DNA of 64,000 nucleotides from Gordonia amicalis NBRC 100051 = JCM 11271 (lineage in GTDB: Bacteria > Actinomycetota > Actinomycetes > Mycobacteriales > Mycobacteriaceae), in the NCBI RefSeq assembly GCF_000332995.1, contig NZ_BANS01000016.1, positions 1 through 64,000 on the forward strand, written 5' to 3'. Each line of letters opens with the position of its first letter. Position 1 is the stretch's first letter. The notes beneath the pieces were generated by a model, which was not told the DNA's origin, did no database searches, and worked only from the letters and a program-made list of their open reading frames with translations. The position numbers and the translations under genes are program-made. Of the stretch, positions 27,654-35,462 are shown in pieces.

Positions 27654-28883
27654 CTACCGCGCCAGCTTCAGCACCTCGCCCCATCCGAGGCGCGACCCCG
27701 TGCGCAGGATCGACCGCTGGTAGATCCGTGCCGCGACCCAGGTGGCGAGCGCGCAGACGACGGCCATGATCAGTAACGTGAGCACGATCTGCAGGGTGTC
27801 GGTGTCGCCGCTCGCGATCCGCATCGGCATGAGCGCCGCGCTGAACGGCGGAATCCAGCTGAGCACCTTGATCAGGGTCGAATCCAGCGCCTGCACACCG
27901 AAGATCCCGGCGTACATCACCGCCATGGCGAGAACCGTCAGGGGAAAAGACGCCGAGCTGAGCTCTTCCTGGCGTGACACGATGGCGCCGGTCGCGGCGT
28001 AGAGGGACGCGAAGAACAGGAAGCCGAGCACGAACCAGGCGATGACGGCCGCGAACATCCCGACCGCCGCGCCGGGAAGCGTCAGAATGCCGGTGGCGGT
28101 CCCGGCGATCAGCGCCGTCGCACCGAGCAGCACGACCTGTGCCAGAGCGACCGTTCCGATGCCGATGATCTTGCCCCACAACAGATGCAGTGGCTTGATC
28201 GTCGCCAGGAGCAGTTCGACGACACGAGACGTCTTCTCCTCCACGACGCCGACTGCGACCATCGTGCCGCCCATCATGATCGCGGTGATCAGCAGCACCA
28301 CACCCACGAGGGCGATGACGAGGCGCTCGCCCTCGTCCGGGTTGGCCGGCTCGAGTTGTGTCACCGAGATGTCTACGGCGGGAAGCGAGGCCGCGTCGAC
28401 GCCGCGGGCCGCCAGTGCGTCGGCGAGACCTGCCTGCGACACCGCTGTCCGGATGGGGCCTTCGACCGCCGGGTCGGCGTCGTCCTTGCTCAGGATCACG
28501 TAGGAGCCCGGGGTTTCTCCCGGTACCAGTGCCGCCGCCACGTCACCGTCGGCGACCCGGGACCGCGCCTGTTCGACGGTGTCCACCGGCTCGGTGGCGA
28601 TGGTCGTACCGGCCGAATCGCCGATCGCGACAATCGATTCGGTGACCGCCGCCGGTTGCCCGACGACGGCGACCTTCTCGACGTCCTCCCCGCCGGCGAG
28701 CAGGTTGATGACGATGGCGCCGGCGATGATGACGACCATCAGCAGCACCGTGCTGACGACGAAGGACCTGGTCTTGGCGCGAGTGGTGATCTCACGCTCG
28801 GCGACGAGTCGAATCGCCTGGGCGGCCGATGCCTTGGGGGAGGGGCGGGTTGTCGTGTCGGGGGCGTGGTGCAGTGCGGTCAT
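27654..28883 (-). CDS. ABC-2 type transporter permease (NatB-like)
   Basis: A 409-residue exporter permease. Helix 1 (SFVVSTVLLMVVIIAGAIVINLL) is followed by a large extracytoplasmic domain (about 65-215) and five or six C-terminal helices with GVVEEKTSRVVELLLATIKPLHLLWGK, the typical ABC2 coupling region. The layout is that of NatB/ABC2_membrane_3 exporters. ATG overlaps the upstream ATPase stop (ATGA). Substrate unknown. It is the last gene of the XRE-controlled operon. Confidence 0.88.
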   Translation of the reverse strand: MTALHHAPDTTTRPSPKASAAQAIRLVAEREITTRAKTRSFVVSTVLLMVVIIAGAIVINLLAGGEDVEKVAVVGQPAAVTESIVAIGDSAGTTIATEPVDTVEQARSRVADGDVAAALVPGETPGSYVILSKDDADPAVEGPIRTAVSQAGLADALAARGVDAASLPAVDISVTQLEPANPDEGERLVIALVGVVLLITAIMMGGTMVAVGVVEEKTSRVVELLLATIKPLHLLWGKIIGIGTVALAQVVLLGATALIAGTATGILTLPGAAVGMFAAVIAWFVLGFLFFASLYAATGAIVSRQEELSSASFPLTVLAMAVMYAGIFGVQALDSTLIKVLSWIPPFSAALMPMRIASGDTDTLQIVLTLLIMAVVCALATWVAARIYQRSILRTGSRLGWGEVLKLAR

Positions 28884-29776
28884 GTCGAAACCACCTCTCG
28901 GAACAAGTCGGTGAGGGAGGGGGTGGACGTCGTGAAGCGGTGAACCGGGCCGTGGTCGAGTGCGGCGGACAGGATCTGCTGGTCGTCGGCGACGTCCGGG
29001 TCGACGAGGAGGCGGGTCGTCTCGCCGTAGTCGACACCGCGGACGCCGGGGAGCGCGTCGGCCCACGCGACATCGGATCGGGGGCCGGTGACCTCGAGGG
29101 TGATGCCGTCGCGGGAACGCAGCGCGTCGACGGTGCCCAGCGCCCGCATCTCGCCGCGCGCGACGATGCCGACGCGATCGCAGAGGCGCTGGACGAGATC
29201 GAGCTGGTGGGAGGAGAAAATCACCGGGATGCCCTCGGCCGCCTTCTCTTTGAGCACATCACTCATGACGTCGACGGCAACCGGGTCGAGCCCGGAGAAC
29301 GGCTCGTCGAGCACCAGCACCTCGGGATCGTGGACCAACGCGGCGGCGAGTTGGACGCGCTGCTGGTTGCCGAGGCTGAGGTCGGCGACGTTGTCGTCGT
29401 ACCGGGCGCCGACGCCGAGCCGATCGGTCCAGCGCCGCACCGATTCCTCGGCGTCCGCGGTGTTCATGCCGTGGAGCCTCGCGAGGAAGGTGAGTTGTTC
29501 GCCGACCTTCATCTTCGGGTACAGGCCGCGTTCTTCGGGCATGTAGCCGATCCGCCGGCGCAGATCGAGATCGATGGGGCGATCGCCGAGCCGGACCTCG
29601 CCGGCGTCGGCGGACAACACCCCGAGAATGATGCGCATCGTGGTCGACTTGCCCGCGCCGTTGCTGCCGACGAAACCGAAGATCTCGCCGGGTTCGACGT
29701 GGAAAGTCATGTCGCGCAGGGCGACCAGGTCCCCGTAGCGCTTGTGGAGACCGTCGACGATGAGAGGTGCGTTCAT
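28880..29776 (-). CDS. ABC transporter ATP-binding protein (NatA-like)
   Basis: A 298-residue ATPase driving the NatB-like permease. Walker A is GSNGAGKST (37-45), the signature LSLGNQQRV (133-141) replaces LSGGQ in the manner of NatA-type ATPases, and Walker B is VLVLDEP (153-159) followed by SGLDP and the H-loop SSHQLD. The C-terminal DUF4162-like domain (GEMRALGTVDALRS onward) is present. Four-base ATGA overlaps with both neighbours indicate strict translational coupling. Confidence 0.92.
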   Translation of the reverse strand: MNAPLIVDGLHKRYGDLVALRDMTFHVEPGEIFGFVGSNGAGKSTTMRIILGVLSADAGEVRLGDRPIDLDLRRRIGYMPEERGLYPKMKVGEQLTFLARLHGMNTADAEESVRRWTDRLGVGARYDDNVADLSLGNQQRVQLAAALVHDPEVLVLDEPFSGLDPVAVDVMSDVLKEKAAEGIPVIFSSHQLDLVQRLCDRVGIVARGEMRALGTVDALRSRDGITLEVTGPRSDVAWADALPGVRGVDYGETTRLLVDPDVADDQQILSAALDHGPVHRFTTSTPSLTDLFREVVST

Positions 29777-30399
29777 GCTTCGCGTTCCTTCCTGCCGGTG
29801 GTGGTCTTGTCTGTGGGTATCCGCGGTCCGTCGATGAGATCTTCCGGGTCGGGGTCGCCCATCCACCAGGCGATGAGCATGGTGGGCACGCAGATCGAGG
29901 AGAGGACGAGCGAGATGAGCAGGATGGCGCTGCCGTAGACCCACTGGCCCGGGACCTCGTCGCGCATGCTGATCGCGATGAGGACGAAGTAGGGGATGAA
30001 CATCACCGCATAGAGCACGAAGAATCCGAACGAACGTGCTGAGTTGCGTTGTGCGAGCTGTATTTCGTCGAGCGTGGAGACGGGCGCGTCGGCGACGGAC
30101 CCGGTCACGATGCGCAGTGCCGTCAGGATCGAGATGACCGAGACGAGTCCGATGCCGAACGGGAGTAGGAACCAACCCGAGGACAGGAACGCGAGAGACG
30201 AACTGCCGATGATGACAACGAGCGCGACGATCAGTGCGACAACCAGTCGTCGGTACGCGCGCTGATTGCGCCACGACGGCAGGCGATGTGCGTGCTTGGC
30301 ATTGAACTCCTCGTGACGGCGTCCCCGCCAGTCCTCATAACGGCGCCAGAGCTCGGGTTTGACCTCCTCTGGGAACGCCGAGTTCGGGTCGTTCATCAT
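29773..30399 (-). CDS. Membrane protein of unknown function, ABC operon
   Basis: A 208-residue protein with a charged N-terminus (WRRYEDWRGRRHEEFNAKHAHRLP) and four helices in two pairs (about 52-72, 77-97, 123-146, 152-178), then a polar tail. I do not recognise a family. It is coupled to the XRE regulator upstream and the ATPase downstream by ATGA overlaps, so it probably works with the exporter or its regulator. Two adjacent ATGs occur; the first overlaps the XRE stop. Confidence 0.75.
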   Translation of the reverse strand: MMNDPNSAFPEEVKPELWRRYEDWRGRRHEEFNAKHAHRLPSWRNQRAYRRLVVALIVALVVIIGSSSLAFLSSGWFLLPFGIGLVSVISILTALRIVTGSVADAPVSTLDEIQLAQRNSARSFGFFVLYAVMFIPYFVLIAISMRDEVPGQWVYGSAILLISLVLSSICVPTMLIAWWMGDPDPEDLIDGPRIPTDKTTTGRKEREA

Positions 30400-30707
30400 T
30401 CACCTCCGGTGTCGTTGGTGGGCGAGCCGTTCGATGCCGGTCGCGTATCGCGCCGGTAGAGCTCGGCTGACATGGCGCCGAACGGCGTACGGCTGAACAC
30501 GGCTTCGACGGGCAGGTCGAAGACATCGCAGATGCGGAACGCGAGGTCGAGGCTCGGGTAGTTGTCGCCCCGCTCGAGCGCGCCGACCGATTGCACGTTG
30601 ATGCCGACGAGGTTCGCCAGCTCGGCTCGCGACATCTGTCGTTCCGCACGCAAGACGCCGATGCGGTTGTAGATGGGGAGCTTTTCCCCACGGCGTATTG
30701 GGCTCAC
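30396..30707 (-). CDS. XRE-family transcriptional regulator
   Basis: A 103-residue regulator with a single HTH_3 domain: NRIGVLRAERQMSRAELANLVGINVQSVGALERGDNYPSLDLAF, ending with ICDVFDLPVEAVFSRTPF. The short form resembles YozG/Cro-like regulators that sit in front of ABC and membrane-protein operons. GTG 30707 is chosen because it lies 7 nt after a -10 and because an upstream TTG would sit inside the -35. It probably autoregulates the four-gene operon. Confidence 0.85.
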   Translation of the reverse strand: MSPIRRGEKLPIYNRIGVLRAERQMSRAELANLVGINVQSVGALERGDNYPSLDLAFRICDVFDLPVEAVFSRTPFGAMSAELYRRDTRPASNGSPTNDTGGE

Positions 30708-30714
30708 CTCACCA

Positions 30715-30743
30715 AGTGTTGGGAAAACGCAACAATTTGTCAA
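30715..30743 (-). promoter_or_regulatory. Promoter of the XRE-ABC operon (TTGACA, 17 bp, AACACT)
   Basis: On the minus strand TTGACA (30743-30738) is followed after exactly 17 bp by AACACT (30720-30715), then 7 nt to the GTG. The -35 is consensus; the -10 deviates at its first base. The surrounding AT-rich patch stands out from the genome. Confidence 0.6.
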
Positions 30744-30786
30744 CGTCTTCGGACGACGACGGGTTTGTCGCCGGATGGTGGTGAGG

Positions 30787-31978
30787 TCAGCGGGAGACGA
30801 CTCCGAGCAGGTCAGCGGCCACGCGCGCGGCTTCCCGGCCGGCCCGGTTGGCGCCGATCGTCGACGCCGACGGCCCGTAACCGATCAGCTGAATCCGCGG
30901 GTCCGCCTCGACGACCGTCGCGAGACGGCCGGTCATCGTGATCCCGCCACCCGGCGCGCGCAGCCTCAACGGCGCGAGATGATCCAGCGAACTGCGGAAC
31001 CCGGTGTTCCAGAAGATCACGTCGAGATCGAGGTGTTCGCCGCCCTGCGGACCGCAGTCCCAGCAGACGCCGGTCTCGGTGATGTGCGTGAACATGGGGC
31101 GCCACTTCAGGATTCCGTCGCGCTGTGCGGCGGCGATCGCCGGGGTGCGTGCCAGTCCGGTCACTGAGACAACCGACGTCGGGGGGAGTCCGGCGCGGAC
31201 ACGACGCTCGACGCGGGCCACGGCCTCGCGGCCCTGCTCGGGAGTGAACGGTTGGGAGTTGAAGACGGGTTCGCGCCGCGAGCACCAGAACGTCTCGACG
31301 TCCGGTGCCTGCCGAGCGATCTCGATCAACAGCTGGATCGCCGAGATCCCCGCACCCACGACGAGGACCCGTTGGCCGGCGAATTCCTGCGGCGACCGGT
31401 AGTCGTGGGTGTGGAGCTGGCGGCCCCGGAAATCAGGCGCGCCGGGGATGTGCGGGATGAACGGGCGGTCCCACGTCCCGGTGGCGTTGATGATGACATT
31501 CGCGGTCACGGTGCGTCCGTCGGCCAGCTCGACGTGGAAGCCCTCGCCCCGAAGATTCGTGTCACCGCGTCGAACCGAACGCACATGCACCGGCCGACGG
31601 ACGTGGAGGCCGAACTTCTCCTCGTAGCGGCCGAAGTAGTCGGGGACCGCGGTGGCTGCGGGCAGCTGATCGCAATCGAGGCCGAGCGCCTCGACGATGC
31701 CCCAGCCGGGCAGGTCGTGGACCCGGTTGGCGGTGGCCAGGGTCAGCGTCGGCCACCGGAACTGCCAGGCCCCGCCGGGTCCCGGCGCGTGGTCGAGCAC
31801 CTGGTACCGATCGCCGAGGCCGAAGCGGTGCAGGAAGTAGGCCGCCGACAGCGCCGCCTGGCCGCCGCCCGATGACCACGACATCCGAGTGCTCCTCGAC
31901 GTCGACGGGGTCCGAGACGGACGTGTCCATCTGAGATGTGCTGCTCTGCGTCGTGCTGCTCGGCGTGGTGTTCTGCAC
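30787..31978 (-). pseudogene. Flavin-containing monooxygenase-like oxidoreductase with a one-base frameshift
   Basis: An FAD/NAD(P)H enzyme of the FMO/CzcO type, split at its first nucleotide-binding motif. Frame 1 (GTG 31978 or ATG 31930) reads EEHSDVVVIG; the continuation GGGQAALSAAYFLHRFG is in another frame. The DNA has ATCGGGCGGCGGCCAG where ATCGGCGGCGGCCAG is expected, so one extra G in the run at 31868-31870 breaks the gene. The rest is intact: ATGTWDRPFIPHIPG, second Rossmann motif VLVVGAGISAIQLL, and FWNTGFRSSLDHLAPL to the stop. An internal ATG could start downstream but would lack the first beta strand. Divergent from echA6. Confidence 0.8.
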
Positions 31979-32018
31979 CTGACCACCCTGTCACGGCTCG
32001 GCTCGACGGTGCGATCGG

Positions 32019-32024
32019 TAGGCT
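32019..32024 (+). promoter_or_regulatory. Putative -10 box (TAGGCT) of echA6
   Basis: TAGGCT ends 8 nt before the echA6 ATG with no ribosome binding site between. The identical hexamer at the same distance precedes the SRPBCC gene at 42196. Confidence 0.5.
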
Positions 32025-32032
32025 TGGCGCCC

Positions 32033-32764
32033 ATGATTCACTCCACCACCGAGGGCGCCGTTGTCACCATCGAGCTGGACCGTGTCGACAAGCGCAATGC
32101 GCTGAACGAGAAGATGCTCAGCGGGCTCGCCGACGCCTTCGGCGCCGCGGTCGACGCCGGTGCGCGGGCCATCGTGGTGACCGGACGCGGCTCGGTGTTC
32201 AGCGCGGGAGCCGACCTGTCCGGGCCGGTCTACGACTCCGGTTTCCTCGACAAGCTGGTGTCGACGCTGCACAAGATCGAGCAGACGCCGGTACCGGTCA
32301 TCGCCGCGCTCAACGGTTCTGCGATCGGTGGTGGACTCCAGCTGGCGATGGCCGCTGATCTCCGGGTGATGGCTCCGGACGCGATTGCTGCCATTCCGGC
32401 GGCCAAACTCGGTGTCGCCGTGGACGAGTGGACCATCCGCCGACTGGTGTCGCTGGTCGGTGCCGGGCAGGCGCGAGGAATGCTCATCGGCTGCGACCCG
32501 CTCAACGCCGACCGAGCGCACACCCTCGGATTCGCCAATCGCATCGGCGATCTCGCCGATGCGCAACACTGGGCGGCCACCATCGCCGACCTCGCGCCGC
32601 TCACCCTGCAGCACTACAAGCTGGTCCTCAACGGTGACGGCGCCCGCGACACCGCACCCGAGGATCGGGTTGCCGCGATGATGCGCGCCTGGCAGAGCGA
32701 CGACATGGCCGAGGGTCGCGCCGCGCGAACCGAGAAGCGCCCTCCGCGGTTCGTCGGGCACTGA
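32033..32764 (+). CDS. echA6: Enoyl-CoA hydratase family protein EchA6
   Basis: A 243-residue crotonase-fold protein. The oxyanion-hole segments are FSAGADLSG and GSAIGGGLQLAMAADLRV. The region AAKLGVAVDEWTIRRLVSLVG and the ending EKRPPRFVGH strongly resemble mycobacterial EchA6 (Rv0905), which binds long acyl-CoA and hands acyl chains to FAS-II for mycolate synthesis rather than hydrating them. The usual catalytic glutamates are not evident at their positions. The next conserved genes (MBL hydrolase, ctpE) follow 5 kb away, after an insertion of xdhC/lactone-oxidase genes relative to Mycobacterium. Confidence 0.88.
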   Translation: MIHSTTEGAVVTIELDRVDKRNALNEKMLSGLADAFGAAVDAGARAIVVTGRGSVFSAGADLSGPVYDSGFLDKLVSTLHKIEQTPVPVIAALNGSAIGGGLQLAMAADLRVMAPDAIAAIPAAKLGVAVDEWTIRRLVSLVGAGQARGMLIGCDPLNADRAHTLGFANRIGDLADAQHWAATIADLAPLTLQHYKLVLNGDGARDTAPEDRVAAMMRAWQSDDMAEGRAARTEKRPPRFVGH

Positions 32765-32792
32765 GGGTCGTCGGGTTCAGGCGGTCGAAAAG

Positions 32793-32873
32793 CGCCCCCG
32801 AAATCGACCCCGCCTGAGCCCACGGACGACATATCGTCTTCGGTGACACCCCACGGGGTGCTTTTCGGGGGCG
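32793..32873. repeat. 81-bp palindromic repeat, copy 1
   Basis: Arms CGCCCCCGAAATCGACCCC and GGGGTGCTTTTCGGGGGCG (19 nt each, 3 mismatches) enclose a 43-nt loop. A second copy with the same arm and loop lengths and the same orientation is at 52746-52826. The loop cores share GACAT and CGTC-TCGG. It sits between the convergent echA6 and xdhC genes and may also terminate them. Confidence 0.8.
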
Positions 32874-32912
32874 GTTTTCGGGAGCGGCTCGCGATCCGCC
32901 CCGGTCCGTCTC

Positions 32913-34019
32913 TCAGTTCCGGTGAATGGGCCCGGCGCCCTCGAAGAGGGGTGCGGCCGGCGCGCCATGCCGTTCGGCGATGAGTTGGGCGGCCACGGCG
33001 ACCGCGACCTCGGCGGGAGTGTGCCCGCCGAGGTCCAATCCGAGCGGCGACCGCAGTCGCGCGAGTTGTTCCTCTTCGACACCCTCTTCGCGAAGGCGGC
33101 GGTTGCGGTCGGCGGCTGTGCGGCGGGAGCCGAGCGCACCGATGAAGCCGAAGGTCGGTGAGCGGAGTGCGGTGCGGAGCGTCGCCACGTCGAACTTGGT
33201 GTCGTGGGTCATCACGCACAGTGCGGTGGTCGAGCCGATCTGCCGATCCCGGATCTGTTCGGCGAGATAGCGATCGGGCCAGCCGACGATCACCTCGTCG
33301 GCGTCGGGAAACCGCTCCGGGGTGGCGAACACCGGACGGGCGTCGACGACGGTGACCCGCATCCCGAGCGTCGAGCCCAGTGCGCTCAGCGCGCGCACGA
33401 AGTCGTTGGCGCCCACGACGATGAGACGCGCCGCCGGGGCGAAGGTCTGGACGAAGGTGCGCGGCCGGTCGGTCGGGGCGGCCGGATCGGTGACCTCGCA
33501 GTCGTCGACGCCGATCACGCCGGAGCGTCCGGTGGCGAGCATGTCGGCGACGTCGCGGTCGAGGCGTCGCCACGGCGGTTGGGAGGTCTCGGTCGCGAGG
33601 TACCACTCCGGGTCGGCGGTGAGGGTGGTGGCGACGGCGATCGGTTCATCGGCGGCCAGCGCGTCGGCGAGGCGTCGGAGCTGACCGAGCCGTTTCGGCG
33701 TCGGCTCGATCCGTTCGACGACGACGTCGATCTGACCGCCACAGGTCAGGCCGGGTGCTGGATCGCGCGGGTCCTCGATGCCGAACTGTTCGACGACCGC
33801 GATCCCGTCGGACAGGACCTGCTGCGCGGTGTGGACCAGGGCGCCTTCGACGCAGCCGCCGGACACCGAGCCGAAGACTTCGCTCTCGGCTGTCACGACC
33901 ATCGCCGCACCGACCTCACGCGGAGCGGAACCGGCGGTCGCGACCACTCGGCACAGCGCCACCGGACGTGCGTCTGCGCCGCCGAGGACGCCGAGCAGGT
34001 CGGGCAGGATGTCGCGCAT
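32913..34019 (-). CDS. XdhC-family protein
   Basis: XdhC/CoxI proteins bring sulfurated molybdenum cofactor to xanthine dehydrogenase-type enzymes. The N-terminal domain (VATAGSAPREVGAAMVV, SGGCVEGALV, LTCGGQIDVVVE) and the C-terminal Rossmann domain (TVVDARPVFATPERFPDADEV, VMTHDTKFDVATL, GFIGALGSRRTAADR) are both present over 368 residues. The usual GAGHV loop reads VVGANDFVRAL, a weak match. No molybdenum hydroxylase gene is next to it. Likely starts its own transcript; the lactone oxidase lies upstream on the same strand behind a strong terminator. Confidence 0.88.
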   Translation of the reverse strand: MRDILPDLLGVLGGADARPVALCRVVATAGSAPREVGAAMVVTAESEVFGSVSGGCVEGALVHTAQQVLSDGIAVVEQFGIEDPRDPAPGLTCGGQIDVVVERIEPTPKRLGQLRRLADALAADEPIAVATTLTADPEWYLATETSQPPWRRLDRDVADMLATGRSGVIGVDDCEVTDPAAPTDRPRTFVQTFAPAARLIVVGANDFVRALSALGSTLGMRVTVVDARPVFATPERFPDADEVIVGWPDRYLAEQIRDRQIGSTTALCVMTHDTKFDVATLRTALRSPTFGFIGALGSRRTAADRNRRLREEGVEEEQLARLRSPLGLDLGGHTPAEVAVAVAAQLIAERHGAPAAPLFEGAGPIHRN

Positions 34020-34079
34020 GTGTTCCAGTTGACCAGATCACCGTCGCCCGGGCCACCGGTGCCTGATGACGACGGAACA

Positions 34080-34122
34080 GATGTCGCGGATCGTGGCGGT
34101 GGTCGACACGATCCGCGACATC
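34080..34122 (-). terminator. Terminator hairpin after the lactone oxidase gene
   Basis: A perfect 16-bp stem (GATGTCGCGGATCGTG with its complement) and an 11-nt loop, 17 nt past the stop of the lactone oxidase. It separates that operon from xdhC. Confidence 0.85.
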
Positions 34123-34139
34123 GACGTAGAGGCCGACTG

Positions 34140-35462
34140 CTAGTCGCCCAGCACCCGTCGCAGGTAGTCGTTGGCGAGCACACGTGACGGATCGAATTTG
34201 TCGCGCACCGCACGGAATTCGTCGAACCGCGGGTAGACGGAGCGCAGGTACTCGGCGTCGCGAGTGTGCATCTTGCCCCAGTGGGGTCGTCCGTCGAAGC
34301 CGGTGAGGATCGACTCGACGTCGGCGAAGTAGGCGGCGGCGTCGGCCGGGTCGTCGCGGTGGTAGCGGTGCACGGCGATGTACCCGCTGCGGCGTCCGGT
34401 GGCGGTGGAGAGCATCAGGTCGTCGGCCGCCGCGGCACGGACCTCGATGGGGAAGCTCACGCGGTACTCGCGGCGGTCGAGCAGCGCCCGGATCTCCCGT
34501 AGTGCCTCGGGGACGTTCTCGAGCGGGATGGCGTACTCCATCTCGCGGAAGCGCACATCCCGGTCGGAGACGAAGATCCTGGTCGACGTGTCGGTGAGCT
34601 CGCGCGACGACAGACTGCGGCCGGCCACCGCGTTGATGGCGGGGACCAGACGGGGTGCGCGGACGCCGACCTCGCACAGCAGCCGGAAGACCTTGTTGCT
34701 CAACAACTCGTCGTCGACATAGCGGCGGAACCGCGGCGGCCCGGTGATCGGTGCATCGGTGCCCAGTCGCGTATTCGTCTTCATGAGCGCACAATTGGTG
34801 TGCGGGAACATGTAGAACTCGTGGTGGTCGGACTCGGCGACGCGGTCGAGGAAGCCGGCGATCGCATCGTCGGTGGAAGCAGGTCCCTCGACGGCGTGCA
34901 GCCGGAAGTTGTCGACGCAGTCGAGCGTGATCTCGACGAGTACCCCGAGTGCGCCGAGACCCAGTGCGACGGCGGGTAATTCCGGGTCATCGGGGCCGAC
35001 GGTGACGATCTCGCCTCTGCCGTTCACGAGTTTGACGCCGGCGATCTGTGTGCTGATGCCGCCGAACCCCAGCCCGGTGCCGTGTGTGCCGGTGGAGATC
35101 GCGCCCGCGATGGTCTGCCGGTCGACGTCGCCGAGGTTGGCCATCGCCAGGCCCCGAGGCGCCAGCAATGCGGGGATCTCGTGCAGGTGTGTGCCCGCAT
35201 GTAGCGTCACCCGGCGCCCGTCGGCGCCGGCCAGGCCCCGCAGACCGGAGAGCTCGAGTTGGACGTCGTCGGCCACGGCGATGGTGGAGAAGCTGTGTCC
35301 GGCGCCGACGGTCTTGACCGTGCCGCCCCGCCCGGCGGTCTCCCGGACGATGTCGGCGATCGCGGCCACGCTCGTCGGACGCACCACCCGGCTCGGTGAG
35401 CACGACGCGGTGCCACCCCAGTTCTGCCAGTTGTGTCCGGTGGCAGTCGGTGTCCCGCTCAC
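34140..35462 (-). CDS. D-arabinono-1,4-lactone oxidase family FAD enzyme
   Basis: FAD-linked oxidase of the vanillyl-alcohol oxidase superfamily; mycobacterial members act as L-gulono-lactone dehydrogenases. NWGGTASCSPSRVVRP, the FAD loop VKTVGAGHSFS, GDVDRQTIAGAISTGTHGTG and the family hallmark HWGKMH near the C-terminus are all present. The GAGHS motif lacks a histidine for covalent flavin at the usual place. GTG 35462 overlaps the upstream stop by four bases (GTGA), preferred over ATG 35471. Partner genes are the PLP aldolase and TetR. Confidence 0.9.
   Translation of the reverse strand: MSGTPTATGHNWQNWGGTASCSPSRVVRPTSVAAIADIVRETAGRGGTVKTVGAGHSFSTIAVADDVQLELSGLRGLAGADGRRVTLHAGTHLHEIPALLAPRGLAMANLGDVDRQTIAGAISTGTHGTGLGFGGISTQIAGVKLVNGRGEIVTVGPDDPELPAVALGLGALGVLVEITLDCVDNFRLHAVEGPASTDDAIAGFLDRVAESDHHEFYMFPHTNCALMKTNTRLGTDAPITGPPRFRRYVDDELLSNKVFRLLCEVGVRAPRLVPAINAVAGRSLSSRELTDTSTRIFVSDRDVRFREMEYAIPLENVPEALREIRALLDRREYRVSFPIEVRAAAADDLMLSTATGRRSGYIAVHRYHRDDPADAAAYFADVESILTGFDGRPHWGKMHTRDAEYLRSVYPRFDEFRAVRDKFDPSRVLANDYLRRVLGD

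Noticed and set aside
32614..32885. Small conserved peptide gene beginning MSSVGSGGVDFGG on the minus strand (and its counterpart at 52.7 kb)
   Set aside because: Similarity ends with the palindromic repeat; beyond it the frames diverge and run antisense to real genes, so repeat conservation explains it.
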